From Actinomycetota bacterium (GTDB lineage Bacteria; Actinomycetota; Actinomycetes; Actinomycetales; Microbacteriaceae), in contig JAUZFP010000123.1 in NCBI GenBank assembly GCA_030838475.1, positions 1 to 64,000 on the forward strand: a stretch of DNA of 64,000 nt. The letters are read 5' to 3'. How positions within the stretch are numbered: position 1 is the stretch's first letter; every line of letters begins with the position of its first letter. Below the pieces are notes generated by a model. It was given only the letters and a program-made list of their open reading frames with translations. It was not told the origin of the DNA and searched no databases. Below, piece after piece: positions 24,970 through 33,054 of this stretch. The position numbers and the translations under genes are program-made.

Positions 24970-26187
24970 GTGAGTGTCGTTGCGGTTGTTCCCGCTCGCG
25001 GGGGCTCGAAGGGCGTCCCGGGGAAGAATCTGAAGCGCATCGCCGGCCGTTCCCTGATCGCGAGGGCAGTGGATGCCGCCCTCGCCGCGGCCACCATCGA
25101 CCGGGTCCTGGTCAGCACGGACGACGCGGACATCGCCGCGGAAGCCCGCACCGCCGGTGCGGAGGTAATCGACCGCCCAGCAGCGATTGCGGGCGACACG
25201 GCGAGCTCCGAGGCCGCGGTACTGCACGCGCTCGCCAGTCTCGACGAGCAGGCAGAGGTGGTCGTCTTCATCCAGGCGACGTCGCCGTTCATTGACCCAT
25301 CCGACCTCGACTCCGCCGTGCGACGCGTTCTCTCGGCCCGCGAGGACGTCGTATTTGCCGCCACCGAGACCTTCGCCTTCCTGTGGCGTCGGACCGACGA
25401 CGGCGCGGTCGGAGCCAATCACGATGCCGCTGTTCGGCCGCGACGTCAGGATCGCGAGGCGCACTTCCAGGAGACCGGCGCGTTCTACGTCATGCGGGTC
25501 GACGGTTTCGTCCGCGGCGGGCACCGCTTCTTCGGTCGCGTCGGCATCCTCGAGGTTGACCCATCCCGCGCGATCGAGATCGATACCGTGGGGGAGCTCG
25601 AGCTCGCCGGCCTCATTTCCCCGCTGTTCGCCTCCTCTCCCGATATCGACGTTGACGCGCTCATCACCGACTTCGACGGCGTCCACACGGATGACCGGGC
25701 GACCGTCGACTCGAACGGCAACGAGACCGTGACCGTGAGCCGCGCCGACGGCGCGGGGATCGAGTCGCTTCGCCGCGCGGGCATTCCGGTCCTCATTCTT
25801 TCCCGCGAGACCAGTCCGGTCGTCACCGCGCGCGCTCGCAAGCTCGGGGTCGAGGTGCTGCAGGGCGTCGAGGACAAGGCCGCGGCGCTCCGCCTGTGGG
25901 CCGAGCGCTCGGGTGTTTCGCTCGGGCGGTGCGCCTACCTCGGCAACGACCTCATGGATCTGCCCGCAATGGCCCTCGTCGCCTGGCCCGCTGCCGTCGC
26001 GGATGCGCACCCGCAGGCGCTGGCCGCGGCCCGGGTCGTACTCGAGCGCTCCGGTGGTCACGGTGCGGTGCGCGAGCTCGCCGACCTCATCCTCGCCTTC
26101 CGCGAGCACGCAGATTTATTCACACCAGAGGCACCAAACGACAGAAAAGGGAGTGTGCAGCCATGGCAGTTGCAATTGGCGGAGTAG
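24970..26187 (+). CDS. Nonulosonate cytidylyltransferase fused to a HAD phosphatase
   Basis: This 405-residue fusion has a NeuA/KdsB-like cytidylyltransferase (residues ~1-215) with VVAVVPARGGSKGVPGKNLK (CTP loop), VLVSTDDADIAAEA and VVFIQATSPF. A KdsC-like HAD domain (~225-395) follows, with the nucleophile in ALITDFDGVHTDDR, PVLILSRETSPVV and the metal-binding CAYLGNDLMDLPAM. The GTG at 24970 is chosen because the CTP loop begins right there and GGGAG lies a few bases upstream; the longer frame to 24874 lacks support. A phosphatase next to the nucleotidyl transfer suits a nonulosonate-9-phosphate route (Kdn or Neu5Ac). It overlaps the synthase gene by 25 bases. Confidence 0.85.
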   Translation: MSVVAVVPARGGSKGVPGKNLKRIAGRSLIARAVDAALAAATIDRVLVSTDDADIAAEARTAGAEVIDRPAAIAGDTASSEAAVLHALASLDEQAEVVVFIQATSPFIDPSDLDSAVRRVLSAREDVVFAATETFAFLWRRTDDGAVGANHDAAVRPRRQDREAHFQETGAFYVMRVDGFVRGGHRFFGRVGILEVDPSRAIEIDTVGELELAGLISPLFASSPDIDVDALITDFDGVHTDDRATVDSNGNETVTVSRADGAGIESLRRAGIPVLILSRETSPVVTARARKLGVEVLQGVEDKAAALRLWAERSGVSLGRCAYLGNDLMDLPAMALVAWPAAVADAHPQALAAARVVLERSGGHGAVRELADLILAFREHADLFTPEAPNDRKGSVQPWQLQLAE

Positions 26188-27035
26188 CAATCGGATCGGA
26201 CGAGCCGGTCTACGTCATCGCGGAGATCGGGCTGAACCACAATGGTGATGTCGAGCTCGCGAAGAAGCTCATCGATGTGGCGGCGGACTCGGGTGCGCAG
26301 GCAGTCAAGTTCCAGAAGCGCACCCCGGCGATCTCCACACCCGAGCACATGAAGAACACCCCGCGCGAGACACCGTGGGGCACGATGACCTACCTCGAGT
26401 ACCGCTACCGCGTCGAGTTCGATCGCGAGCAGTACATCGAGATCGGCGACTACGCCACCCTGCGCGGGCTCAGCTGGTTCGCGTCGCCGTGGGACGAGGT
26501 CGCCGTCGACTTCCTCGAGGACCTGCAGGTCGTCGCCCACAAGGTTGCCTCGGCATCCGTCACCGACATCGCGATGCTCGAGGCCCTGGCCCGCACGGGC
26601 AAGCCGATCATCCTCTCAACTGGCATGTCGACGCTCGAACAGATCGACCGCGCGGTCGAGGTCCTCGGAACAGACAACCTGGTCATCCTGCACGCGACGT
26701 CGACGTACCCGCTGCCGCCCGAGGAGGCGAACATCCGGATGATCACGACGCTGCAGGAGCGCTACGTGGGCGTCCCGATCGGATACTCCGGTCACGAGCG
26801 CGGGCTTCAGATCTCGATCGGCGCCGTCGCTCTCGGGGCCGTCGCCGTCGAGCGTCACATCACGCTCGACCGCACCATGTGGGGTTCGGACCACGCCGCT
26901 TCGCTCGAGCCGGTGGGCTTCGAGCACCTGGTCCGGGACATCCGTGTTCTCGGCGAGGCCATGGGTGACGGCGTCAAGCGCATCTACCCCGGCGAGCTCG
27001 CACCACTGGCAAAACTGCGCAGAACCCCCGCGTGA
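26163..27035 (+). CDS. NeuB-family nonulosonate (sialic-acid-type) synthase, short form
   Basis: This 290-residue TIM-barrel synthase condenses phosphoenolpyruvate with a hexose-type aldehyde sugar. Motifs are VIAEIGLNHNGDVELAKKLI (residues ~18-37), GAQAVKFQKRTP (~45-56), ILSTGMSTLEQIDRAV (~148-163), PIGYSGHERGLQISIGAVAL (~204-223) and ERHITLDRTMWGSDHAASLE (~229-248). NeuB proteins are usually near 350 residues and end in a SAF (antifreeze-like) domain that completes the active site; here the protein stops after the barrel. The 26163 ATG has GGGAG about 10 bases upstream. The longer frame to 25896 overlaps the fusion gene. The stop overlaps the next start (GTGA). Confidence 0.88.
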   Translation: MAVAIGGVAIGSDEPVYVIAEIGLNHNGDVELAKKLIDVAADSGAQAVKFQKRTPAISTPEHMKNTPRETPWGTMTYLEYRYRVEFDREQYIEIGDYATLRGLSWFASPWDEVAVDFLEDLQVVAHKVASASVTDIAMLEALARTGKPIILSTGMSTLEQIDRAVEVLGTDNLVILHATSTYPLPPEEANIRMITTLQERYVGVPIGYSGHERGLQISIGAVALGAVAVERHITLDRTMWGSDHAASLEPVGFEHLVRDIRVLGEAMGDGVKRIYPGELAPLAKLRRTPA

Positions 27036-28309
27036 CCGCTGCTGGTTCCCGGCTGAAGATTCTGGGCGTCGCCGACTCCGACTCGTATGTCAAGTGGGGG
27101 GCGGCGACGCTCGCGCGCGCGCCGAAGGAGTGGGAGTCGCGGCTCGTCGTCGTGGACTCCCCGTTTGTCCCGACCGCCGCGCAGCGGGAGGCGGCCGTCG
27201 ACGGTCTGATGGACACAGACCCGCCGGTGCTCTCACTCGCGGAGCTTGCCGAACTCGTCGCCAGTGAGCAACCGGATGTGGTCTTTCTCTCGCTTCGCGG
27301 CCCACTGATCCGAGTCGTGCTGCGAGCGGTACTTGAGGTTTCCGGACGCCGGCCGATCCTGCTCTCCGGGTTGCCCGGCATCTCGATCCCGGCGACCCGG
27401 AAGGCGCTCACGTTCCGATCCCAGGTCGATCTGATCCTTCTGCACAGCAAGCGCGAGCTCCGCGACTTCCCCGAGGTTGCCGCGAAGCTGTCACTCGAGC
27501 AGTCGTTCGCGCTGGCCACGCTCCCGTTCTTTGCGACCACCCACCGCTCCGATGCGCCGAGGGACGAGATCGTGTTTGCCGCGCAGGCCAAGGTGCCCCG
27601 GCTGAAGAGTGAGCGGGTCAGGATCGTGGAATGGCTCGCGGAGTGCGCGCGAACCCACCCAGACCTCCGCGTCGTCATCAAACTTCGCGCCGTGGGCAGC
27701 GAGACGCAGACACACGCCGAGCAGTACCCATACGACGAACTGCTTAGCGGCCTTCCCTCGCGACCGGCCAATTTGGTTGCGGAGTCTGGTTCGATGGGCG
27801 CGCATCTGGAGCGGGCGGTCGGTCTCGTGACCGTGAGCTCCACCGCCCTGCTCGAGGCCGCGGCGATCGGGGTCGCCGGGCTCGCGCTCAACGACTTCGG
27901 GGTCAGCCAGGGTCTCATCAACACGGTGTTCGAGGACAGTAACCTGCTCGGCCCGTCGAGCGACCTCGTCGCGGCCAGGTTCAGGATGCCCGATCCGCAG
28001 TGGCTGGATGACAACTACTTCCACGATGCGACCGATGACGACTGGGTGCAGAAGATCGAGGCGCTCGTTGCAGCCCGTGAGCTGGCGCCGCTGCCGCTGC
28101 GCAAGCTCCGCTACGGGCAGGCGGGTGGGCGCCTGCGTCACGTCTGGGACCGCAAGCGGGCGCTCGGGTCCCTGGACCACTCGTTCGCGGGCTACGTCGC
28201 GCTCGTGGTCGGCTACCCGACCCGCGCCCTGGCTAGGACCGCGAGGCGCGGACGCGGGCTGTACCGCGCGATCGTCCGCCGAGGCGTCGCGCCAACCCCC
28301 ACCGAGTGA
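27032..28309 (+). CDS. Putative glycosyltransferase (DUF6716-like) of the nonulosonate module
   Basis: This 425-residue protein has a two-lobed layout resembling GT-B enzymes. An N-terminal Rossmann-like lobe (RLKILGVADSDSYVKWGAAT, residues ~7-26) is followed by a second lobe from ~180, where VTVSSTALLEAAAIGVAGLA (~270-289) corresponds to the nucleotide-binding region of capsule and polysialic-acid transferases. I connect it from memory with DUF6716, a family annotated as putative glycosyltransferase next to acylneuraminate genes. It is coupled to the synthase by GTGA and overlaps the convergent ppm gene by 77 bases. A role in transferring or polymerising the CMP-sugar is inference. Confidence 0.65.
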   Translation: MTAAGSRLKILGVADSDSYVKWGAATLARAPKEWESRLVVVDSPFVPTAAQREAAVDGLMDTDPPVLSLAELAELVASEQPDVVFLSLRGPLIRVVLRAVLEVSGRRPILLSGLPGISIPATRKALTFRSQVDLILLHSKRELRDFPEVAAKLSLEQSFALATLPFFATTHRSDAPRDEIVFAAQAKVPRLKSERVRIVEWLAECARTHPDLRVVIKLRAVGSETQTHAEQYPYDELLSGLPSRPANLVAESGSMGAHLERAVGLVTVSSTALLEAAAIGVAGLALNDFGVSQGLINTVFEDSNLLGPSSDLVAARFRMPDPQWLDDNYFHDATDDDWVQKIEALVAARELAPLPLRKLRYGQAGGRLRHVWDRKRALGSLDHSFAGYVALVVGYPTRALARTARRGRGLYRAIVRRGVAPTPTE

Positions 28310-29027
28310 CCCCGATCATCGCCTCGCGGACGATCGACGCGCTCATCTTGGAACTGCCCTCCTCGCGCTCGCGGAAGACAATCGGCACCTCGACGATGGG
28401 CAATCCCAGATCGAAGACCCGCAGCGCCATCTCGATCTGGAACGAGTAGCCGTGTGAACTGACGTCGGAGGAGATGGCCGTCGCCACGTCGGTGGGATAG
28501 GCGCGATAGCCGGCCGTAATGTCGCGGGTGGGCATCCCGAGAGCGATTCGCGCGTAGAGGTTGGCGGTCCGGCTGAGGAGGAGGCGCGATCGGGGCCAGT
28601 TCACGACCGAACCCCCCGGAATCCAGCGCGACCCGATGACGAGTCCTGGTCGCGGGTCGGCGCCGAGGGCATCCAACATTGCTGGGAGTGTCTCGGCGGG
28701 ATGCGATCCGTCCGCGTCCATTTCCACGACGACGTCATATCCGGCCTGTCGCGCCCACGCGAACCCGGCGAGATAGGCGGGACCAAGCCCCTGGCGCTCC
28801 GTGCGATGCAGGACGTGCGCCCGTGGATTGTCGGCGGCGATGCGATCGGCGAGCGCACCCGTGCCATCCGGACTGGAGTCGTCGACGACCAGCAGGTCGA
28901 CTCCCGGCACCAGCTCGAGGAGGTTTCCGGCCACCCTCGCCAGGCTGTCGATCTCGTTGAATGTCGGCATGATCACCACGACCCGACCCCAGGCGGGGCG
29001 AGAATTCCTTAGGGTCGACCGCGCCAT
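28233..29027 (-). CDS. Polyprenol-phosphate mannosyltransferase (Dpm1/Ppm1 catalytic domain)
   Basis: This 264-residue GT2 enzyme makes polyprenyl-phosphate-mannose from GDP-mannose for extracytoplasmic mannosylation. It shows VVIMPTFNEIDSLARVAGNL (residues ~17-36), VDLLVVDDSSPDGTGALADR, the metal-binding VVEMDADGSHPAETLP (~98-113), ITAGYRAYPTDVA and SSHGYSFQIEMALR (~190-203), typical of Dpm1. Unlike some actinobacterial forms it is not fused to the Ppm2 acyltransferase. Its 3' end overlaps the putative glycosyltransferase on the other strand by 77 bases. The mannosyl donor it produces could feed the GT-C-like membrane proteins of the polysaccharide island. Confidence 0.88.
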   Translation of the reverse strand: MARSTLRNSRPAWGRVVVIMPTFNEIDSLARVAGNLLELVPGVDLLVVDDSSPDGTGALADRIAADNPRAHVLHRTERQGLGPAYLAGFAWARQAGYDVVVEMDADGSHPAETLPAMLDALGADPRPGLVIGSRWIPGGSVVNWPRSRLLLSRTANLYARIALGMPTRDITAGYRAYPTDVATAISSDVSSHGYSFQIEMALRVFDLGLPIVEVPIVFREREEGSSKMSASIVREAMIGVTRWGLARRLGGRSRGTARVRASRS

Positions 29028-29070
29028 GGACTCAACCTACCGGCTGCGGGCGCTCGGTTAGGCTTCTGCC

Positions 29071-29868
29071 GTGGAGCTACCGACTACTGCCAAGCGCGTG
29101 CCGCGGCTACGGGTCCTCGATTCCGCCGGGTCGACCAACGACGTGCTGGCGCAACTCAATCGGGATGGCGCAGAGCCGTCGTTCTCGACCGTCGTCACCC
29201 TCGATCAGACCAGCGGACGCGGGAGGCTCGGACGGGTCTGGACCGCGCCGAAGGGCAAGACCCTCGCCGCATCCGTCCTGATTCGTCCCGGCGCTCTCGA
29301 CGGTCCGGGTGCGTTCCCGTTCAGTTGGATTCCGTTGCTCGCGGGTGCGGCAATGTGCGTTTCGATTGATGCGCTGATCGGCGATGGACGCACCGGCCTC
29401 AAGTGGCCGAACGACGTGCAGGTCGACGGGTTGAAGGTGTGCGGCGTTCTGGCGGAGCTGGTACCCACCGGTGACGCCGTGGTCGTCGGCACGGGTGTCA
29501 ACCTGACGCTCACCGAAGCGGAGCTTCCCGTCCCTACCGCGACCTCGCTCGCACTCGCGGGCGTCGCCGGCCGCGGGGCTGACCTCGTCGATCGCGTGCT
29601 CGGCCCCTACCTTGCGACCCTGGGCGAGTTCGTCGCCCGGCTTGTTGCCGCGGATGGCGACGAAACGGCGAGCGGCATCCATCGCGTCGTTTCGGAGTGG
29701 TGCCGGACCATCGGCCGGGACGTTCGGGTGTCGCTCCCGTCCGGAGACGACCTGTTCGGCGAGGCGATCGGTATCGATTCGACCGGCCGACTCCTGGTTC
29801 GCAGGGAGGGAATGGACCAGATCGCGGCCGTCGCTGCCGGCGACGTGACGCACCTGCGGTATGAATGA
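29071..29868 (+). CDS. birA: Biotin-[acetyl-CoA carboxylase] ligase
   Basis: This 265-residue enzyme attaches biotin to the lysine of the AccA3 biotinyl domain. Its ligase core begins RLRVLDSAGSTNDVLAQLNR, followed by the ATP/biotin loop LDQTSGRGRLGRVWTAPKGK (residues ~49-68), LKWPNDVQVDGLKVCGVLAEL (shown by KWPNDV, ~110-115) and a C-terminal SH3-like domain. There is no N-terminal DNA-binding domain, so it is a class I ligase and not a repressor. It starts with GTG, 43 bases from the divergent ppm start, and is 3 bases before the PH-domain gene. Its closeness to accD is the conserved actinobacterial arrangement. Confidence 0.93.
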   Translation: MELPTTAKRVPRLRVLDSAGSTNDVLAQLNRDGAEPSFSTVVTLDQTSGRGRLGRVWTAPKGKTLAASVLIRPGALDGPGAFPFSWIPLLAGAAMCVSIDALIGDGRTGLKWPNDVQVDGLKVCGVLAELVPTGDAVVVGTGVNLTLTEAELPVPTATSLALAGVAGRGADLVDRVLGPYLATLGEFVARLVAADGDETASGIHRVVSEWCRTIGRDVRVSLPSGDDLFGEAIGIDSTGRLLVRREGMDQIAAVAAGDVTHLRYE

Positions 29869-29871
29869 GAC

Positions 29872-30405
29872 ATGTCGGAGCCCGCAACGCCAGAAAGCGT
29901 CGTGGCTCGGCTGCGCCCCCACGGGCGTGCCCTGTTCTGGCCGACAGTCGCGCTGCTCCTGATCGTCGGGGCGACGACGTATTTCTTTGGCCGCTTTCCC
30001 GAGGGCTGGGAGAACCTCGCCCTCCTCGGCGTTGCCGCGCTGCTGGCCCTGCTGCTCTGGATCGTCCCGCTGTTGCTCTGGCTCGGCCGCAACTATACGA
30101 TTACGACTCGCCGCATCATCCTGCGCAGTGGATTCCTCGTCCGCGTGCGACAGGAGCTCCTGCACAGTCGCGGCTACGACGTGACGGTGCGCAAGAACGG
30201 ACTGCAGAGCGTGTTCGGAAGCGGTGACGTGCAGATCAATACGGGTCTCGAGCGCCCAGTCGTACTTCGCGATGTACCGGGCGCCGACCTGGTGCAGGCG
30301 GCACTCCACGACCTGATGGAGGCAAACCAGAGCATGGTCGCCGCCCGTCGGCAACAGGACGCGAGTAGATCGCCCGACGAGACCAGTTTTTGGGGTACCC
30401 GCTAG
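29872..30405 (+). CDS. PH-domain (YdbT/DUF304-like) membrane protein
   Basis: This 177-residue protein has two membrane helices (residues ~22-40 and ~48-70), followed by a bacterial PH-like domain. LGRNYTITTRRIILRSGFL (~72-90) is the family signature, and GLQSVFGSGDVQINTG follows. It sits 3 bases after birA and so is probably co-transcribed. M. tuberculosis has an equivalent gene (Rv3278c) at the same place beside birA. The family is uncharacterised. The 3' end overlaps the longest upstream frame of the UDP-glucose dehydrogenase, but not its likely start at 30477. Confidence 0.85.
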   Translation: MSEPATPESVVARLRPHGRALFWPTVALLLIVGATTYFFGRFPEGWENLALLGVAALLALLLWIVPLLLWLGRNYTITTRRIILRSGFLVRVRQELLHSRGYDVTVRKNGLQSVFGSGDVQINTGLERPVVLRDVPGADLVQAALHDLMEANQSMVAARRQQDASRSPDETSFWGTR

Positions 30406-30465
30406 CGTTACCTGCTGTACTCCTTCGCGTCACTCTGCATCGCTACTCTGCTTGTCGACGCCGTC

Positions 30466-30471
30466 GGGAGG
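30466..30471 (+). promoter_or_regulatory. Ribosome-binding site GGGAGG deciding the ugd start
   Basis: GGGAGG ends 2 bases before an ATG at 30474 and 5 bases before a GTG at 30477. The spacing favours GTG 30477, giving a protein that begins V-K-I-S-V-I-G, the normal beginning of the NAD-binding fold. Confidence 0.55.
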
Positions 30472-30476
30472 CAATG

Positions 30477-31841
30477 GTGAAAATCTCGGTCATCGGATGC
30501 GGATACCTGGGCGCGGTGCACGCGGCCAGCATGGCGAAACTCGGCCACGAGGTGATCGGAATCGACCTCGATGCGGACAAGGTTGCCGCGCTGAACGCGG
30601 GTACACCACCGTTTTTTGAGCCTGGTCTTCGCGCGGCCCTCGCATCGGCGCGCAAGCGTGGTTCGCTCACGTTCAGCACGCGGATGGAGGATGCCGCTGG
30701 CTCGCAGGTGCACTTCGTCGCGGTCGGGACGCCGCAGCGCAAAGACAGTGACGCCGCGGACCTCCGCTTCGTCGATGCCGCCTTCGAGTCGCTGCTTCCG
30801 TTCCTACGAGCGGGCAACCTCGTCGTGGGCAAGTCGACGGTGCCGGTCGGTACTGCCGCCCGACTCGACTCGCTGGTGCGATCCGCGGACGTTAACGCGA
30901 TTCTGGCCTGGAACCCCGAGTTCCTTCGCGAGGGGTTCGCGGTCAAGGACACCGTCTCGCCGGACCGTCTCGTCTACGGTGTTCCGGCTGGGCCGGACGG
31001 CGAGCGTGCGGTCGCGCTCCTCGACGAGATCTACGCGGGCGCCCTGGCCAGAAAGACCCCGCGACTCGTCGTCGACTTCGCGACCGCCGAACTCGTGAAG
31101 GTCGCCGCGAACGCCTTTCTCGCGACGAAGATCTCGTTCATCAACGCCATGGCGGAGATCGCGGAGGCGACCGGCGCAGATGTCACGAGCCTGGCCGACG
31201 CCCTTGGGCACGATCGTCGAATCGGGCGTAAATTCCTCAACTCCGGACTCGGCTTCGGCGGCGGCTGCCTGCCCAAGGACATCCGTGCGTTCCGTGCCCG
31301 CGCTGAAGAACTCGGCGTCGGCGACAGCGTGGCATTCCTCGGGGAGATGGATGCGATCAACCTTCGTCGCCGGGACCGGATGGTGGAACTTGCCGTCGAT
31401 TCGCTCGAGGGCGATGTGCGGGGAAAGCGGGTTGCCATCCTCGGACTCGCGTTCAAGCCGAAGTCGGACGATGTCCGCGATGCCCCCGCCCTCGCGGTGG
31501 CCGCCCGGCTGATTGACGCCGGCGCTTCCGTGGTCGGCACGGATCCTCAGGCGCTGGAGACCGCGCGGCGCGCGCTCCCGGGGCTGGAACTGGCAGAGAC
31601 CCCGGCCGCGGCCGTCGCCGGAGCCGACATCGTGCTGCTCCTCACGGAGTGGAAGGAATACCGCGACCTCGCCCCCGCGGAACTTGCCGCTGCGCGCGGA
31701 CGCATCCTTCTCGATGGTCGCAACTGCGTGAAGCGCGAGATCTGGCGGGAGTCGGGCTGGACCGTGCGCAGCCTCGGCCGGCCGGATGTCGCTATTCCAC
31801 GATCGACGCGTCTGAGCGAACAGCTGGCTCCGGCAAACTGA
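30477..31841 (+). CDS. ugd: UDP-glucose 6-dehydrogenase
   Basis: This 454-residue enzyme oxidises UDP-glucose to UDP-glucuronate in two NAD-dependent steps. It has the NAD loop KISVIGCGYLGAVHAASMAK (residues 2-21), AVGTPQRKDSDAADLRF (~80-96), NPEFLREGFAVKDTVSPDR (~143-161) and the catalytic cysteine in GFGGGCLPKDIRAF (~258-271). The C-terminal UDP-binding domain has LGLAFKPKSDDVRDAP. It is not part of the usual birA-purK order and its product would supply acidic sugar for wall polymers. The end overlaps the convergent gtrA gene by 50 bases. UDP-mannuronate or GDP-mannose dehydrogenases are less likely from the motifs. Confidence 0.92.
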   Translation: MKISVIGCGYLGAVHAASMAKLGHEVIGIDLDADKVAALNAGTPPFFEPGLRAALASARKRGSLTFSTRMEDAAGSQVHFVAVGTPQRKDSDAADLRFVDAAFESLLPFLRAGNLVVGKSTVPVGTAARLDSLVRSADVNAILAWNPEFLREGFAVKDTVSPDRLVYGVPAGPDGERAVALLDEIYAGALARKTPRLVVDFATAELVKVAANAFLATKISFINAMAEIAEATGADVTSLADALGHDRRIGRKFLNSGLGFGGGCLPKDIRAFRARAEELGVGDSVAFLGEMDAINLRRRDRMVELAVDSLEGDVRGKRVAILGLAFKPKSDDVRDAPALAVAARLIDAGASVVGTDPQALETARRALPGLELAETPAAAVAGADIVLLLTEWKEYRDLAPAELAAARGRILLDGRNCVKREIWRESGWTVRSLGRPDVAIPRSTRLSEQLAPAN

Positions 31842-32280
31842 GAGCTGGCGATTCGGGACGGGACGGACGGAAGACCCATGCCCGGTAGAACGTGAACCGG
31901 AAGATGGTTCCGAGGACGAGACCGACCACGTTCTTCGCGATGTTGTCTGACACCAGGGAGTGCAGGTCGAGCACCTGTTCGGAGAACCAGACGCAGCCGA
32001 GCGCGATCAAGAGCCCGCCGACGCTGACCAGTGCAAACTCGAGGCCCTCCCGCCACCAGTGCGCGCGCCGCTCCCTGCGGAAGGTCCAGTAGCGATTGCC
32101 TAGCCAGTTGAAGACGATGGCGACGGAGGTGGACACCAGAGTGGCCCAGAGGGCCCCATGCGCGACCAGGTCGGGATTCAGCGCCGTCGCGCGCAGGACG
32201 TTGAACAGGCCGACGTCGATCACGAGCCCGACCAGCCCGACGAGACCGACACCCGCGAACTGAGAGATCAGTTTTCTCAC
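31792..32280 (-). CDS. GtrA-family membrane protein 1
   Basis: This 162-residue four-helix protein (helices ~10-30, 40-62, 78-98 and 108-130) carries the GtrA signature FNWLGNRYWTFRRERR between helices 2 and 3. GtrA proteins are thought to move polyprenyl-phosphate-linked sugars across the membrane. The GTG start at 32280 follows the second gtrA gene on the same strand by 126 bases. Its 3' end overlaps ugd by 50 bases in antisense. Its location beside purK matches the M. tuberculosis GtrA gene Rv3277. Which lipid-linked sugar it handles is unknown. Confidence 0.88.
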   Translation of the reverse strand: MRKLISQFAGVGLVGLVGLVIDVGLFNVLRATALNPDLVAHGALWATLVSTSVAIVFNWLGNRYWTFRRERRAHWWREGLEFALVSVGGLLIALGCVWFSEQVLDLHSLVSDNIAKNVVGLVLGTIFRFTFYRAWVFRPSRPESPALSLPEPAVRSDASIVE

Positions 32281-32406
32281 TAGGGCAGCCGTTCACGGAG
32301 TGGATAGGGGCATAAGCGGTTGCAACTCTACCGGAGCGACCTTGACTCACGGTTGGAAGTGGCGCTGCCAGCATGAGTACGCGTACAGGATCTCCGGAGG
32401 TAAGGC

Positions 32407-32952
32407 TCAGGGTTGCGGGGTCGCGCCGTCCTGCCCGGGCTCCGTCTCGAGCTTGTTTTGCGCGTTGGCCCGAGCGAGCGTGGCGGCCCCATCCGCGCGA
32501 TTCGGTCCGTAGACCCAGAAGCGGTACATCAGGAATCGGAACGCGGTCGCAAAGAATAGGCCGATCACGTTCCCGGAAATATTGTCGGCGAGAAGGCTGG
32601 TGAAACCGAAAACATAGTGCGAAAGGTAAAGAATGCCGAGGCTGATGCCCAAACCGACGACGGCGATGGCGGCGAACTCGACCAATTCGAGAACAAAGTT
32701 TCGGCGCCGGTTCTCTCGAAACGTCCAGTACCGATTTCCCAGCCAACTGACGATGGTCGAAATGGTGACGGAGACGACCTTGGCCCCGATGGGCGACTGG
32801 AAGAAGTGCCCATGGCCAAGCAGGCCAATACTCAGGCCATTGAAGATTCCAACGTCGATGACGTAGCCGACAAGGCCGACTACGCCGAACTTGAGCGCGT
32901 ACCGAAGCAGTCGAGCGTAGACGTATGCGGCCAACTTCTTCAGGGAGGACAT
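32407..32952 (-). CDS. GtrA-family membrane protein 2
   Basis: This 181-residue paralogue of the neighbouring protein has the matching signature VSWLGNRYWTFRENRRRN (residues ~69-86) and four helices, with a longer, charged C-terminal tail (~155-181). Both proteins share the opening FGVVGLVGYVIDVGIFN / GVGLVGLVGLVIDVGLFN pattern, so they probably arose by duplication. Having two suggests two different lipid-linked sugars, for example mannose and another. The start is ATG at 32952, divergent from purK over 102 bases. Confidence 0.88.
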   Translation of the reverse strand: MSSLKKLAAYVYARLLRYALKFGVVGLVGYVIDVGIFNGLSIGLLGHGHFFQSPIGAKVVSVTISTIVSWLGNRYWTFRENRRRNFVLELVEFAAIAVVGLGISLGILYLSHYVFGFTSLLADNISGNVIGLFFATAFRFLMYRFWVYGPNRADGAATLARANAQNKLETEPGQDGATPQP

Positions 32953-33005
32953 CGAGGTCGGCGCTTCCTAGCCTTGCGGGAAAATGTGAACCTGCAAATG
33001 CTACC

Positions 33006-33049
33006 TTGACAAATGCGTCATAGCGTCCGCGTCTAGAGCGAGTAGGGGA
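33006..33049 (+). promoter_or_regulatory. purK: Possible promoter and ribosome site before purK
   Basis: A consensus-like -35 TTGACA at 33006-33011 is followed by TCTAGA (33032-33037) at a spacing of 20, longer than ideal, and by TAGGGGAG (33042-33049), a strong ribosome site for the GTG at 33055. The -10 assignment is weak. Confidence 0.35.
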
Positions 33050-33054
33050 GTTCC

